NCBI RefSeq assembly: GCF_000703165.1
Contig: NZ_JNLQ01000002.1
Location: 2,356,001 to 2,420,000 of the forward strand
Source: Butyrivibrio sp. AE3004
GTDB lineage: Bacteria; Bacillota; Clostridia; Lachnospirales; Lachnospiraceae
Direction: 5' to 3'
Length of the DNA: 64,000 nucleotides
In this document: positions 1 through 8,442 of the stretch, one piece after another
Layout: the number at the start of each line of letters is the position of its first letter
Numbering within the stretch: position 1 is the first letter of the stretch
Program-made: the position numbers and the translations under genes
Notes under the pieces: generated by a model
The model's input: the letters and a program-made list of their open reading frames with translations, nothing else
Databases searched by the model: none
Told to the model about the DNA's origin: nothing

Positions 1-1326
1 GATATTTGAAATCGCTCTTGTAACAAAAAGAGCTGTGAACATTGAAACAATGATACCAAGTGCAAGTGTTGAAGCAAATCCCTTAACAGTACCTGTTCCG
101 CGAAGTCCAAGGATTGCAGCTGCAATAAGTGTTGTGATGTTACCGTCAAGGATAGCTGAAAGAGCTTTTCCGTAACCTGTCTTGATAGCAGCCTTAACAT
201 CCTTACCGCCTGTTATCTCTTCTCTGATACGGGCAAATACAAGCACGTTAGCATCTACCGCCATACCTACTGAAAGGATGATACCGGCGATACCGGGAAG
301 TGTAAGTGTAATCTCAAATGCTGAAAGAAGAAGGATCTCCAATCCACAATAGAACATAAGAGCTATACTTGCTGCTATACCGAGAAGCTTGTAGAAGATG
401 ATCATAAACAGAATAATTGCAATGAAACCTGCAATGGCTGCGATCATACTTGTGTGGATAGCATCTGAACCAAGCTGAGCACCTACTACATTTGAACGTA
501 ATTCGTTAAGCTGAAGCTTTAGTCCACCGATACGGATCATAGATGCAAGGTTTGATGCTGATTCGAATGATTCCTCACCGGTAATTACCGCTCTACCGTC
601 TGTAATCTCTGCCTGAACGGTGGGAACTGAAATAAACTCACCGTCATAGTAGATACCGATTGACTCGCCGTTAGCATAAGCCTTCTTGGTAGCCTCAGCA
701 AATTTCTGTTTTCCTGCATCTGTAAAATCAAGAGAAACAACAACTTCCTGAGTATTGGCAGTACCTGAATTCTGATAACCTGCCTGAGCCTCAGCTACGT
801 CTTCACCCTTAAGGACGATTGATCCGTCAGCTTCGAGCTCTTCGATGGTCTTGTTGAGAACATATCCCATCTTGCCATCTTCGTTAAGAACATAATTGCC
901 TTCTTCATCAACTGTGAAGCCGGAATTATATGTATAGTTTTCATTACCCTCACTATCAGTCTGTGCTATAAAGTACAGATTACCGGGCTGTCCAAGTTCT
1001 TCAAGGATCTTGTTCGCATCTGTAACACCGGGAATTTCGATGTTAATACGGTTTGAACCTTCCTGATAAACCTGTGACTCTGTGCTGTACTGATCTACAC
1101 GCTGCTGGAGCTTGTAAATTGTATCTGCCATGTCCTCAGCACTGGGAGTACCATCTCCAAGTACCTCATAAGTGATGCTGACACCACCCGCAAGATCAAG
1201 TCCGAGGTTAATGCTCTTCAGTGATCCTGATTTCTCGCTTCCAAGGCCATACACCGAAGTATACCCCAGACCCGCAAGCAGCAAAATTGCCACGAGCAAA
1301 GCGATTACTGATTTTACTCTTTTCAT
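1..1326 (-). CDS. secD: Protein translocase subunit SecD (3' end beyond the window)
   Basis: SecD is a membrane subunit that works with SecF and the SecYEG channel and uses the proton gradient to help pull exported proteins across the membrane. The visible 442 codons begin MKRVKSVIALLVAILLLAG, one membrane segment, followed by LGLDLAGGVSITYE, the conserved start of the periplasmic domain. The frame stays open to base 1, where it reads SMFTALFVTRA, the last-helix region typical of SecD, so little of SecD itself is missing. Whether secF follows separately or is fused cannot be seen. The start at 1326 is preceded by GGAGGGTGAGAAA. It lies 20 bases after the scfB stop, so it may share the SCIFF transcript, an arrangement commonly seen in Clostridia. 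Confidence 0.93.
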   Translation of the reverse strand, partial: MKRVKSVIALLVAILLLAGLGYTSVYGLGSEKSGSLKSINLGLDLAGGVSITYEVLGDGTPSAEDMADTIYKLQQRVDQYSTESQVYQEGSNRINIEIPGVTDANKILEELGQPGNLYFIAQTDSEGNENYTYNSGFTVDEEGNYVLNEDGKMGYVLNKTIEELEADGSIVLKGEDVAEAQAGYQNSGTANTQEVVVSLDFTDAGKQKFAEATKKAYANGESIGIYYDGEFISVPTVQAEITDGRAVITGEESFESASNLASMIRIGGLKLQLNELRSNVVGAQLGSDAIHTSMIAAIAGFIAIILFMIIFYKLLGIAASIALMFYCGLEILLLSAFEITLTLPGIAGIILSVGMAVDANVLVFARIREEITGGKDVKAAIKTGYGKALSAILDGNITTLIAAAILGLRGTGTVKGFASTLALGIIVSMFTALFVTRAISNI

Positions 1327-1346
1327 TTTCTCACCCTCCGTTATAT

Positions 1347-2774
1347 TCATTCGGCCTGTGCGGCTTTAATCATGATCGCGCATTCAACACGCTTTCTCTG
1401 AAGCTCACATCCCGTATGATAGGTTGTATTTATATCACCATTAAAGTTGTAGGCGTTTGCAGCACAACCTCCGCTGCAATAATATCTCGCAAAGCACTTC
1501 TGACACTCTGGTCTCGAGTACACATTGCTCTCCTTGAACTGTTTCTGAAGATCGGGTCTTGTGATTCCTTCAAAAACATTCCCCATAATAAAGTCTTCGT
1601 TACCAACAAACTGATGGCAGGGATATAGGTCTCCCCAAGGAGTTACCCCAAGATATTCACATCCCGAACCACATCCTGAAAGTCTCTTGGCAACACAAGG
1701 ACCTCCTTCAAGGTCGATATTGAAATGGAAGAAGTTAAAGCCCTTTCCTTCCTTCTGTCTTTGCAGATAGAACTTGGCAAGCTCATCATACTGATCACAA
1801 AGATAAGGAATATCCTCTTCCTTAATAGCGTACCAGTCTTCCGGTTTAGCCACAACCGGTTCAACCGATATCTGTTTGAATCCCAGATCCGCAAGGTGCT
1901 TAACATCCTCACAGAAATCCAGATTATTGTGCGTGAAAGTTCCTCTCACGAAGTATCTGAGCTGGTGACGACTCTCTGCCACCTTTTTGAATTTAGGAAC
2001 GATATTGTCGTAGGTTCCCTGACCTCCGCGCATCGGACGCATCTTATCATTTACTTCCTTACGTCCGTCTATGGAAAGGACGATGTTACCCATCTCCTTG
2101 TTGGCAAATTCAAGTATTTCGTCTGTAAGTAAAGTTCCGTTGGTTGTCAGAGTAAATCTGAAATTCTTATCGTATTCTTTCTCAAGACTACGCCCATACT
2201 CAACTATCTTTTTAACAACATCCCAGTTAAGAAGCGGTTCTCCGCCAAAGAAATCAACCTCAAGATTTTTTCTGCCACCGGAATGCTTAATAAGGAAATC
2301 AAGAGCAGCCTTACCGACTTCCTCAGTCATAAGGGCTTTTCTTCCGTGATACTCTCCCTCATCCGCAAAGCAATATTTACATCTGAGATTACAGTCATGT
2401 GCGATATTGAGGCAGAGCGCCTTGATCACTGTGTCTCTTTCTTTGAATTCTTCAACGTAGTTCTCATATACATCATCCGTATAAAGGACTTCGTTTCTTC
2501 TGAGCTCTAAAATATCTGATATAGCATCGCTCAAATCTGCTTTATCATATTGTCCGAAGCTCTCTGAAAGCTCAGAAACAAGCTCCTCACAAAGCTTTTC
2601 GTCATCAACGTCCTTAGCGCCCTCTGCAGTAATATCAGCAGACTTAAAGCGCCTTATCAATTGTTCCTCCACGGGTTGGATTAGGTCAAAAACAATGTCA
2701 TCCACAACGTGAACGGAACCACTGTTTACATCCAGAACAATATCATATCCGTTGTTCTTGTATGCATGTACCAT
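1347..2774 (-). CDS. scfB: SCIFF peptide radical SAM maturase (thioether-forming)
   Basis: This 475-aa radical S-adenosylmethionine enzyme is of the type that installs thioether crosslinks in the SCIFF ribosomal peptide. An N-terminal peptide-recognition-like region (about residues 1-100) precedes the radical SAM core with CNLRCKYC (CxxxCxxC) that binds the catalytic [4Fe-4S] cluster. A C-terminal SPASM-type cysteine region is visible (CGSGCEYLG, CHQF, CQKCFARYYCSGGCAA) for auxiliary clusters. GGEPLLNW is the usual GGEP motif. The gene lies 119 bases after scfA, which encodes the substrate. The family is strictly associated with that precursor in Clostridia, so the function is well supported, although the biological role of the mature peptide is unknown. 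Confidence 0.95.
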   Translation of the reverse strand: MVHAYKNNGYDIVLDVNSGSVHVVDDIVFDLIQPVEEQLIRRFKSADITAEGAKDVDDEKLCEELVSELSESFGQYDKADLSDAISDILELRRNEVLYTDDVYENYVEEFKERDTVIKALCLNIAHDCNLRCKYCFADEGEYHGRKALMTEEVGKAALDFLIKHSGGRKNLEVDFFGGEPLLNWDVVKKIVEYGRSLEKEYDKNFRFTLTTNGTLLTDEILEFANKEMGNIVLSIDGRKEVNDKMRPMRGGQGTYDNIVPKFKKVAESRHQLRYFVRGTFTHNNLDFCEDVKHLADLGFKQISVEPVVAKPEDWYAIKEEDIPYLCDQYDELAKFYLQRQKEGKGFNFFHFNIDLEGGPCVAKRLSGCGSGCEYLGVTPWGDLYPCHQFVGNEDFIMGNVFEGITRPDLQKQFKESNVYSRPECQKCFARYYCSGGCAANAYNFNGDINTTYHTGCELQRKRVECAIMIKAAQAE

Positions 2775-2841
2775 ATAAAATTCTCACTACCTTTTCTAAT
2801 TTTGAATTATTCATGCATCTAACATAGTTTTCATAAATCAA

Positions 2842-2860
2842 GCAGCGGCATGGCCGCTGC
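2842..2860 (-). terminator. Hairpin between scfA and scfB (attenuator-like)
   Basis: GCAGCGGC and GCCGCTGC form a perfect 8-bp stem with a 3-base loop. On the minus strand it is followed by TTGATTTATG, a weak U-rich stretch. It probably acts as a partial terminator or RNA stabiliser that gives more precursor peptide than maturase. That role is inference. Confidence 0.5.
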
Positions 2861-2893
2861 CTGTTTTATTAAACTATTTAGTTAAACACACAA

Positions 2894-3043
2894 TTACTTA
2901 TTAGTAACCTGCTCGCAGCTCTGGTTACCAACAGTACATGAAGTCTTGCATGCAGACTGGCAAGATGTCTGGCATTCGCCGCAGCCGCCCTTCTTCATAG
3001 ACTCCTTAAGATTTCTTGTTGCAAGTGTCTTTACGTGCTTCAT
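2894..3043 (-). CDS. scfA: SCIFF ribosomal peptide precursor (six cysteines in forty-five residues)
   Basis: This 49-codon gene encodes the small precursor that the adjacent radical SAM enzyme modifies. It starts MKHVKTLATRNLKESMKKGG, the conserved SCIFF leader, and continues with the core CGECQTSCQSACKTSC and then GNQSCEQ, giving six cysteines at positions 21, 24, 28, 32, 36 and 43. AAAGGAG lies 8 bases before the ATG. The length, the cysteine spacing and the downstream scfB leave little doubt about the identity. The family is nearly universal in Clostridia, but what the crosslinked peptide does is not established. Confidence 0.95.
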   Translation of the reverse strand: MKHVKTLATRNLKESMKKGGCGECQTSCQSACKTSCTVGNQSCEQVTNK

Positions 3044-3103
3044 ATCTCGTCTCCTTTTCGTACAGGATTAATACTGAAAAACAACAGTTTTCCACAGTTC
3101 AAA

Positions 3104-3109
3104 AGTATA
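3104..3109 (-). promoter_or_regulatory. Candidate -10 element for scfA-scfB
   Basis: On the minus strand TATACT is preceded by TGA, an extended -10. It sits about 60 bases before the scfA start and gives a leader of roughly 54 bases. The hexamer 17 bases further up (TTTTCC) is a poor -35, so recognition would rest on the extended -10. Confidence 0.4.
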
Positions 3110-3143
3110 TCATAATTTATGCCTCGGGAAAAGATTTTTTTTC

Positions 3144-4472
3144 TTACTTATCTTCTGAAGGTTGCTCACTTTCAGCAGTGTTTTCCTTCATTTCAAAAGC
3201 CCCCTCAGGTATATAAACGAGAACGTCTGTAATTCTGTTTCTCTTGATGGCGCTGGCTGTAAGTTCAACTCCGTTTTCAAGCCTGGTGGTCTCTCCTCCC
3301 CTCGGGAGTCTGTCGAGATTTTCGATCATAAGGCCTCCGATGGAATCATAATCATCTGATTCAAAAGCTGTTCCCAAAGCATCGTTTACATCATCGAGCT
3401 TCATATTTCCTTCCACAAGGAATCTTCCGTCACCAAGCTCTCTTATCTGTTCTTCTTCATCGGAGTCATACTCATCACGTATCTCACCGACAATTTCCTC
3501 AAGCAGGTCCTCAAGAGTTATCATTCCCACCGTAGCGCCGTATTCACTAAGCACAAATGCTACATTCTGCGCATTTTTTCTCATCTCCATAAGAAGATCC
3601 GCCGTCTTTTTGTATTCATAGGTATAATATGCTTCACGCAGATAATCGCTGATCTTGAAATTGTCTTTATCCGAAACCAGAACCATGTCCTTAATATTTA
3701 TAAGTCCGATTATGTTATCCTGATTATCCTCATATACCGGAATTCTCGTATACATCTCCTGCTTGAACACACGCATGACCTCATGGTATTCCGCATCGGA
3801 GCTCACACAGCTCATATCAATTCTTGGTATCATAACATCCTTGGCAACGGCATCCGAAAACTCGAACACATTGTAGATCATCTCTTTTTCGCCGCTCTCG
3901 ATAACACCATCCTCATGGCTTACATCAACATAAGTCTTTAATTCTTTTTCCGTCATGAGCTGATGACTGTTTTTATCAACTCTCAAAATACTAAGAACTA
4001 TATCTGCGACAGTGTTAACAATCCAGATAACGGGAGTTAATACCTTCATGATAAAAAGGATTATTCTTGCATAAAAAAGCGCCATTTCCTCAGCGTAGGT
4101 AGTTGCTATTGTTTTGGGGATAATTTCGCCTATGATAAGAACCACAATAGTGAGAACGCCTGTACCGATACTGATTGCCCAGTCTCCCCAGATTCTCTGA
4201 ACATAGATTGTTGCAAGCGCAGAAGCTGACAGATTAACAATATTATTACCTATAAGGACTGCAGAAAGCATATCCTGATAATTGTCTATTATATTCTGCA
4301 CCGCCATGGCTCTTTTATTGTTTTCCTCAGCAAGAGTCTTTATCCTGACCCTGCTGACGCAGCTCATGGCTGTTTCCGCAGATGAAAAAAAAGCAGATAA
4401 AAATACAAGAAAAATCAAAATGATCGTCTGTATTATATTCTGTTGCAAGTTATTATCCTCCTCTATAAACAA
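3144..4472 (-). CDS. CorC/HlyC-family membrane protein with DUF21, CBS pair and CorC domain
   Basis: This 442-aa protein has the full architecture of the CNNM/CorC family. An N-terminal DUF21 domain contains about four membrane segments (IIQTIILIFLVFLSAFFSS to roughly residue 190) with the signature SAETAMSCVSRVR. Two CBS repeats follow at about 205-330 (MIPRIDMSCVS, YTRIPVYEDNQDNIIGLINI), and the C-terminal transporter-associated CorC domain ends near IPEGAFEM. Members are linked to magnesium or cobalt export and tolerance; older 'hemolysin' labels are historical. The last 15 residues are a Glu/Ser-rich tail. It stands upstream of the SCIFF unit without an obvious partner, so the exact ion is unknown. 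Confidence 0.88.
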   Translation of the reverse strand: MFIEEDNNLQQNIIQTIILIFLVFLSAFFSSAETAMSCVSRVRIKTLAEENNKRAMAVQNIIDNYQDMLSAVLIGNNIVNLSASALATIYVQRIWGDWAISIGTGVLTIVVLIIGEIIPKTIATTYAEEMALFYARIILFIMKVLTPVIWIVNTVADIVLSILRVDKNSHQLMTEKELKTYVDVSHEDGVIESGEKEMIYNVFEFSDAVAKDVMIPRIDMSCVSSDAEYHEVMRVFKQEMYTRIPVYEDNQDNIIGLINIKDMVLVSDKDNFKISDYLREAYYTYEYKKTADLLMEMRKNAQNVAFVLSEYGATVGMITLEDLLEEIVGEIRDEYDSDEEEQIRELGDGRFLVEGNMKLDDVNDALGTAFESDDYDSIGGLMIENLDRLPRGGETTRLENGVELTASAIKRNRITDVLVYIPEGAFEMKENTAESEQPSEDK

Positions 4473-4511
4473 TAGTTTATATCTGACTCTTATCGGACTA
4501 TGGCCGCTTTA

Positions 4512-5171
4512 TTATCTCTTTTCCTCTACTATATCAAAAACGTCCGTTGGTGTATCGGCAAAAATCGTTCCGCCTGCTTCTTCCTGCTCTTTTCTGGTCC
4601 TGAAGCCCCATGCTACGCTTATGCAGGGCATTCCTGAATTTTTGGCTGTATTTATGTCAACATCCGAATCTCCGACATAAATCGAATCTTTGGCTGTAAC
4701 TCCAAGAATCTTCATTGCTTCAATAACGGTATCCGGAGCAGGTTTCTTTCTGATATCCTTTGTCTCTCCAATAGCAACATCTATCGTATCCTTAAAATAC
4801 AGCTCGGAAAGCTCCTTTGTGGCATCCATGAACTTATTGGAAACTATTGCAAGCTTATATCCGCTTTCCTTAAGTCTTTTCAAAAGCTCGGGGATTCCCT
4901 CGTAGGGGCCGCTGTTGTCATTACAATGAATTTTGTAATGCTCCTTAAAATCGGAAAATGCTTTTTCAAAGGCAGGATTTAAAAGGCCATCCGGCACGCA
5001 CCTCTCCATAAGTTTTTGTACCCCGTTTCCGACTCTGTACTGTATCTGCGATAAAGTACAGGTTTCAAATCCATTCTTCTCCAATGCGAAGTTCACGCTG
5101 TTTTTCAAATCCTCCAGGGTATATAAAAGTGTTCCGTCGAGGTCAAATATTACTGCTTTATATTTAGACAT
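4512..5171 (-). CDS. HAD-superfamily phosphatase, phosphoglycolate phosphatase-like
   Basis: This 219-aa enzyme of the haloacid dehalogenase superfamily has a helical cap of subclass I. The four motifs are visible: DLDGTLL near residue 11 (nucleophile and acid/base Asp), VSNK, KKPAPDTV with the conserved lysine, and GDSDVDINTA for the magnesium site. Members hydrolyse small phosphate esters, including phosphoglycolate and pyrophosphate, but the substrate cannot be read from sequence. The start codon directly abuts the stop of the MATE gene at 5172 with no spacer, so the two are probably cotranscribed and translationally coupled. Confidence 0.88.
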   Translation of the reverse strand: MSKYKAVIFDLDGTLLYTLEDLKNSVNFALEKNGFETCTLSQIQYRVGNGVQKLMERCVPDGLLNPAFEKAFSDFKEHYKIHCNDNSGPYEGIPELLKRLKESGYKLAIVSNKFMDATKELSELYFKDTIDVAIGETKDIRKKPAPDTVIEAMKILGVTAKDSIYVGDSDVDINTAKNSGMPCISVAWGFRTRKEQEEAGGTIFADTPTDVFDIVEEKR

Positions 5172-6566
5172 TTATGCGGTTACTGCCTTTCCGTCTCCCA
5201 TTTTTGAGACAACCTTTTTCTTGATGATAAAATAGCTTATAAGATGCGCAGAGGCGGTTATGAACCATGTTACAGGATATGAAATATACAAAACCGTAAG
5301 GTCATGGTACATTCTGAAAACAGTAAGTATCCAGACGATTCGAAGTCCGCAGGCACCAATGATCGATACTATCATCGGAACTGTCGAATATCCCATTCCT
5401 CTTAAGCTTCCGCAGATTACATCCATGCATCCGCACAGAAAATATACGGTACAGATAACTGCCATTCTCTGAACGCCGTACTCTATTGTAGCGGGTTCTT
5501 TTGTATAAATGCCCACAAGTTGTTCTCCAAACAGGTAGAACAGATTACCCATTGAAAGCCCCACGACAAATACAACTCCAAGACAGGTTCTAAGGACCTT
5601 ACCGATTCTGTCCGGTTTGTTCGCACCTACATTCTGGCTGGTAAAGGATACGCATGCCTGGTAAACCGAGTTCATTGCCATGTATACAAAGCCCTCAAGA
5701 TTTGCTCCGGCTGCACTTCCTGCCATTGCCACCGATCCAAACTCATTTATTGAAGACTGGATCAGGACATTTGAAAATGAAAAGATGGTTCCCTGAAGGC
5801 CTGCAGGAAGTCCCACTCTTATTATTCTCTTTGCCTTATCGGGATTAACTCTGATTTTCTTCGGATCAAGCTTATAAATTTCCTCTGTATTTACAAGCGC
5901 CTTCAATATTAAAAATGCCGAAACCGCCTGGGCAAGGATTGTAGCGAGCGCAACACCCGCAACATTCATCTTTAATCCCATTACAAAAATCAGGTTCAGT
6001 ATCACATTTATAACACCGGCATTCATCAGGTAATACAGCGGTCTTCTGGTATCTCCTGCCGCACGCAGGATTGCAGCTCCGAAGTTATACAACATTGTTA
6101 CCGGCATTCCGATAAAATATATACGCATATAAACAGTTGAAAGACCTATAACCTCCTCAGGAGAACCCATGAGTTCAAGAATAGGTCTTGCAGCAATGAA
6201 TCCTATGACAGCGATGATCACTCCGCCTATGAGAGCAAGTGCTATGGTTGTGTGGACAGTCTCCTCCATCTCTTTTTTCTGTTTGCCGGCAAAATATCTT
6301 GCGGCAAGCACATTAACTCCGACGGACAATCCCATAAAAACACTGAGAAGCATATTAATAACAGATCCTGTCGATCCGATAGCCGCCACACAGTTTGCTC
6401 CGAGGGTCTGATCTCCTGAAAATTGTCCCACAACAACGATATCGGCAGCATTAAAAAGCAGCTGCAGTACACTTGAAATCAGTAGTGGAACGGAAAAAAG
6501 GAGAATCTTCGGAAGAAGAGCCCCCTTAGTCATATCTATCTCATATTTTTTGTTTGTATTTCTCAT
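5172..6566 (-). CDS. MATE-family multidrug/cation efflux transporter
   Basis: A 464-aa polytopic membrane protein with about twelve hydrophobic segments arranged as two related halves, as in the MATE family, which exports cationic drugs or metabolites by sodium or proton antiport. The N-terminus YEIDMTKGALLPKILLF and the following LLFNAADIVVVGQF are typical of Firmicute MATE proteins. The size is normal (450-480 aa). The HAD phosphatase gene follows without spacing. A promoter-like sequence ends only three bases before the ATG (see 6569-6598), so the true 5' end of the message is uncertain. The substrate is unknown. Confidence 0.92.
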   Translation of the reverse strand: MRNTNKKYEIDMTKGALLPKILLFSVPLLISSVLQLLFNAADIVVVGQFSGDQTLGANCVAAIGSTGSVINMLLSVFMGLSVGVNVLAARYFAGKQKKEMEETVHTTIALALIGGVIIAVIGFIAARPILELMGSPEEVIGLSTVYMRIYFIGMPVTMLYNFGAAILRAAGDTRRPLYYLMNAGVINVILNLIFVMGLKMNVAGVALATILAQAVSAFLILKALVNTEEIYKLDPKKIRVNPDKAKRIIRVGLPAGLQGTIFSFSNVLIQSSINEFGSVAMAGSAAGANLEGFVYMAMNSVYQACVSFTSQNVGANKPDRIGKVLRTCLGVVFVVGLSMGNLFYLFGEQLVGIYTKEPATIEYGVQRMAVICTVYFLCGCMDVICGSLRGMGYSTVPMIVSIIGACGLRIVWILTVFRMYHDLTVLYISYPVTWFITASAHLISYFIIKKKVVSKMGDGKAVTA

Positions 6567-6568
6567 TT

Positions 6569-6598
6569 TTTATACCCGGAATTAAAGTCCATCGTCAA
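6569..6598 (-). promoter_or_regulatory. Promoter-like sequence at the MATE gene start
   Basis: On the minus strand TTGACG, an 18-base spacer and TATAAA match sigma-A consensus at 5/6 positions each. The -10 ends three bases before the ATG, so a transcript from it would be leaderless or start inside the gene. It may be fortuitous. Confidence 0.3.
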
Positions 6599-6613
6599 TC
6601 AAGATTAAACACA

Positions 6614-6695
6614 GACTGACCGATAAGCAATGCAGAATTCACCAGATCTGAAAATATCTTATTAAGTGAAGCTGCATTGCCATCAAAAAATCAGT
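6614..6695 (-). other. Nested inverted repeats between hisS and the MATE gene
   Basis: GCAATGCAG (6627-6635) and CTGCATTGC (6672-6680) are perfect inverted copies separated by 36 bases. They are flanked by GACTGA and TCAGTC, which can extend the structure. This fills most of the 144-base gap. It resembles a folded RNA leader or a processing site more than a classical terminator, because no U-run follows on the minus strand. Confidence 0.35.
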
Positions 6696-6710
6696 CGTTT
6701 AGTACTCTGA

Positions 6711-7979
6711 TCAATGCTTAAGTTCTGTTTTATAGAAATCCTTAAAGTCTGTATAGCCCTGCGCGGTAAGCTGTTCCTTCTGGAACTTCTTATTTTTATT
6801 CATACGGACAACAAGAACCTGTCTACCCTCAGCACGCTCCTTCTGTGCTTCTGCAATAATTCCTGAGAGCTGTTCTCCACCGATACCCTTTTCTACAAGG
6901 AAAGCAACCTTATCCTTCTCATCCGGAATCTTGAAGCCCTCGTCCATCATGATCATGATGATACGCTCAAAGCCGATTGAGAAACCGCATGCGGGTGTAT
7001 CCTGTCCGGTAAATTTGCCTACCATCTTATCATATCTTCCGCCACCGCCACAGCTTCCGCCGTACTGAGGCATTGCAACCTCAAATATTGTTCCAGTGTA
7101 GTAAGACATTCCGCGTACAAGTGTAGGATCGAAAACAAGCTCAAACTCTGCACTCTTTGTAGCGTCAACGCTTGAAATAATCTCCTCAAGATTTTCCTTA
7201 ACATCAGCATCAAGGAATTCTCCCAACTCATCAGCGAGGAATCTTATTCCCTCAATGGCGCCTTTACCCTCAACATTTTTGAAAAGATCAAGATATTTGT
7301 CTATGCTCTCTTTTGCAAAACCGTCCTTTTCAAGCTCCTCTGCAACACCTTGGAGTCCGATCTTATCCATCTTATCAAGTGTTATGAAAACTGAGTCATA
7401 GCTCTCCTCGGGAAATCCACTGTAAGCGGCCATAGCCTTGAGCATACGTCTCTCATTTATTCTGATCTGGAAGCCCTTAAAACCAAGCCTTCCGAGAGTT
7501 GTAGTTGTCGCCAGGATAAGCTCGATCTCAGCAAGATTTGTAGGCTCTCCGAGAATATCGATATCGCATTGCATAAACTGGCGATATCTGCCCTTCTGCG
7601 GTCTGTCGGCTCTCCACACATATCCCATCTGAAGTGCCTTGAAAGGTGAAGGCAGCTCATTCTGATGATTTGAATAGTATCTTACAAGCGGAACAGTAAG
7701 GTCATAGCGAAGTCCGGAATCGGTAAGATCATTCTCTTCTTTGGCAGAATCAAGTTTGAGTTTTTCTCCTCTTTTCATGATCTTGAAGATAAGTTTCTCG
7801 TTCTCTCCACCCTGCTTACTGTTAAGGTTTGCAAGTGACTCAACACAAGGTGTATCAATGGATGTAAATCCGAAGCCTGCATAAGTCTCCTTTATTACTC
7901 CGATCACATAGTCCCTTAGCTTCATCTCTTCCGGAAGTATATCCTTCATTCCCGTCACGGGCTTCTTAATAAGTGCCAT
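6711..7979 (-). CDS. hisS: Histidyl-tRNA synthetase with a short C-terminal domain
   Basis: This class II synthetase (422 aa) charges tRNA-His with histidine. It has motif 2 (WRADRPQKGRYRQFMQCD), the histidine-specific loop LVRGMSYYTG in the form VRGMSYYTGTIFEV, and motif 3 (CGFSIGFERI). The motif 2 region with GRYRQFMQCDIDILGE looks more like archaeal/eukaryotic-type HisRS than the E. coli type. After motif 3 only about 70 residues remain, versus about 95 in the usual anticodon-binding domain, so the last strand-helix part seems missing. GAGGT precedes the ATG by 5 bases. A small unknown gene lies 44 bases upstream, probably in the same transcript. Confidence 0.92.
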   Translation of the reverse strand: MALIKKPVTGMKDILPEEMKLRDYVIGVIKETYAGFGFTSIDTPCVESLANLNSKQGGENEKLIFKIMKRGEKLKLDSAKEENDLTDSGLRYDLTVPLVRYYSNHQNELPSPFKALQMGYVWRADRPQKGRYRQFMQCDIDILGEPTNLAEIELILATTTTLGRLGFKGFQIRINERRMLKAMAAYSGFPEESYDSVFITLDKMDKIGLQGVAEELEKDGFAKESIDKYLDLFKNVEGKGAIEGIRFLADELGEFLDADVKENLEEIISSVDATKSAEFELVFDPTLVRGMSYYTGTIFEVAMPQYGGSCGGGGRYDKMVGKFTGQDTPACGFSIGFERIIMIMMDEGFKIPDEKDKVAFLVEKGIGGEQLSGIIAEAQKERAEGRQVLVVRMNKNKKFQKEQLTAQGYTDFKDFYKTELKH

Positions 7980-8023
7980 CTGTTACCTCTTCTTTCTGTA
8001 CCTGTCAGTACGTCCTTCCATTT

Positions 8024-8296
8024 TCATAGCCAGTTAAGCGGATTGCTCAGTGTCTTGGCCCTTTTAACAATCTCCTCACGATTATGCTTGATGTAAAATT
8101 CAAGAGCTGCTATCTCATCTTCAGCAAAACCGTCGGATTTAAGAATCTTATAGCCGGGAATTATTCCCTCGGCGGTATCATCCTCATGAAGATTCCTTCG
8201 TCTTGAAAAATAAATCCTGATAAAAGTCTTACCGGATTTAGACGTAAGAAATCCGGTCTGTGTCATTCTAAGTGTTTCTCCTAAATTCTTCACCAC
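8024..8296 (-). CDS. Small conserved-looking protein upstream of hisS, function unknown
   Basis: I do not recognise this protein of up to 90 aa. It is basic in the first half (IRIYFSRRRN) and amphipathic in the second (AALEFYIKHNREEIVKRAK), with no signal peptide or membrane segment. The start is uncertain. GTG codons at 8296 or 8293 follow GGGGGTAAT closely. An ATG at 8266 (MTQTGFLTSKSGKTF) has GGAG 11 bases upstream and would give 80 aa. It sits 44 bases before hisS and 147 bases after the pmbA end, with a terminator between it and pmbA, so it probably forms a unit with hisS. Confidence 0.55.
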   Translation of the reverse strand: MVKNLGETLRMTQTGFLTSKSGKTFIRIYFSRRRNLHEDDTAEGIIPGYKILKSDGFAEDEIAALEFYIKHNREEIVKRAKTLSNPLNWL

Positions 8297-8403
8297 ATTA
8301 CCCCCATAAGTACAGGCAAAAATCTGATATACAGGTCAACAACCAAATCTCATTATGACCTTAGTACATCATATCATAAAAGACACACAACAAAACATAA
8401 TAA

Positions 8404-8435
8404 ATGGGCGGAACGAAAATTACAAGTCCGCCCAT
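8404..8435 (-). terminator. Rho-independent terminator after pmbA
   Basis: ATGGGCGGA and TCCGCCCAT form a 9-bp GC-rich stem with a 14-base loop. On the minus strand it is followed by TTATTATGTTTTG, and on the plus strand by a T6 run, so it could work in both directions. It lies just past the pmbA stop. Confidence 0.75.
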
Positions 8436-8442
8436 ATGTTTT

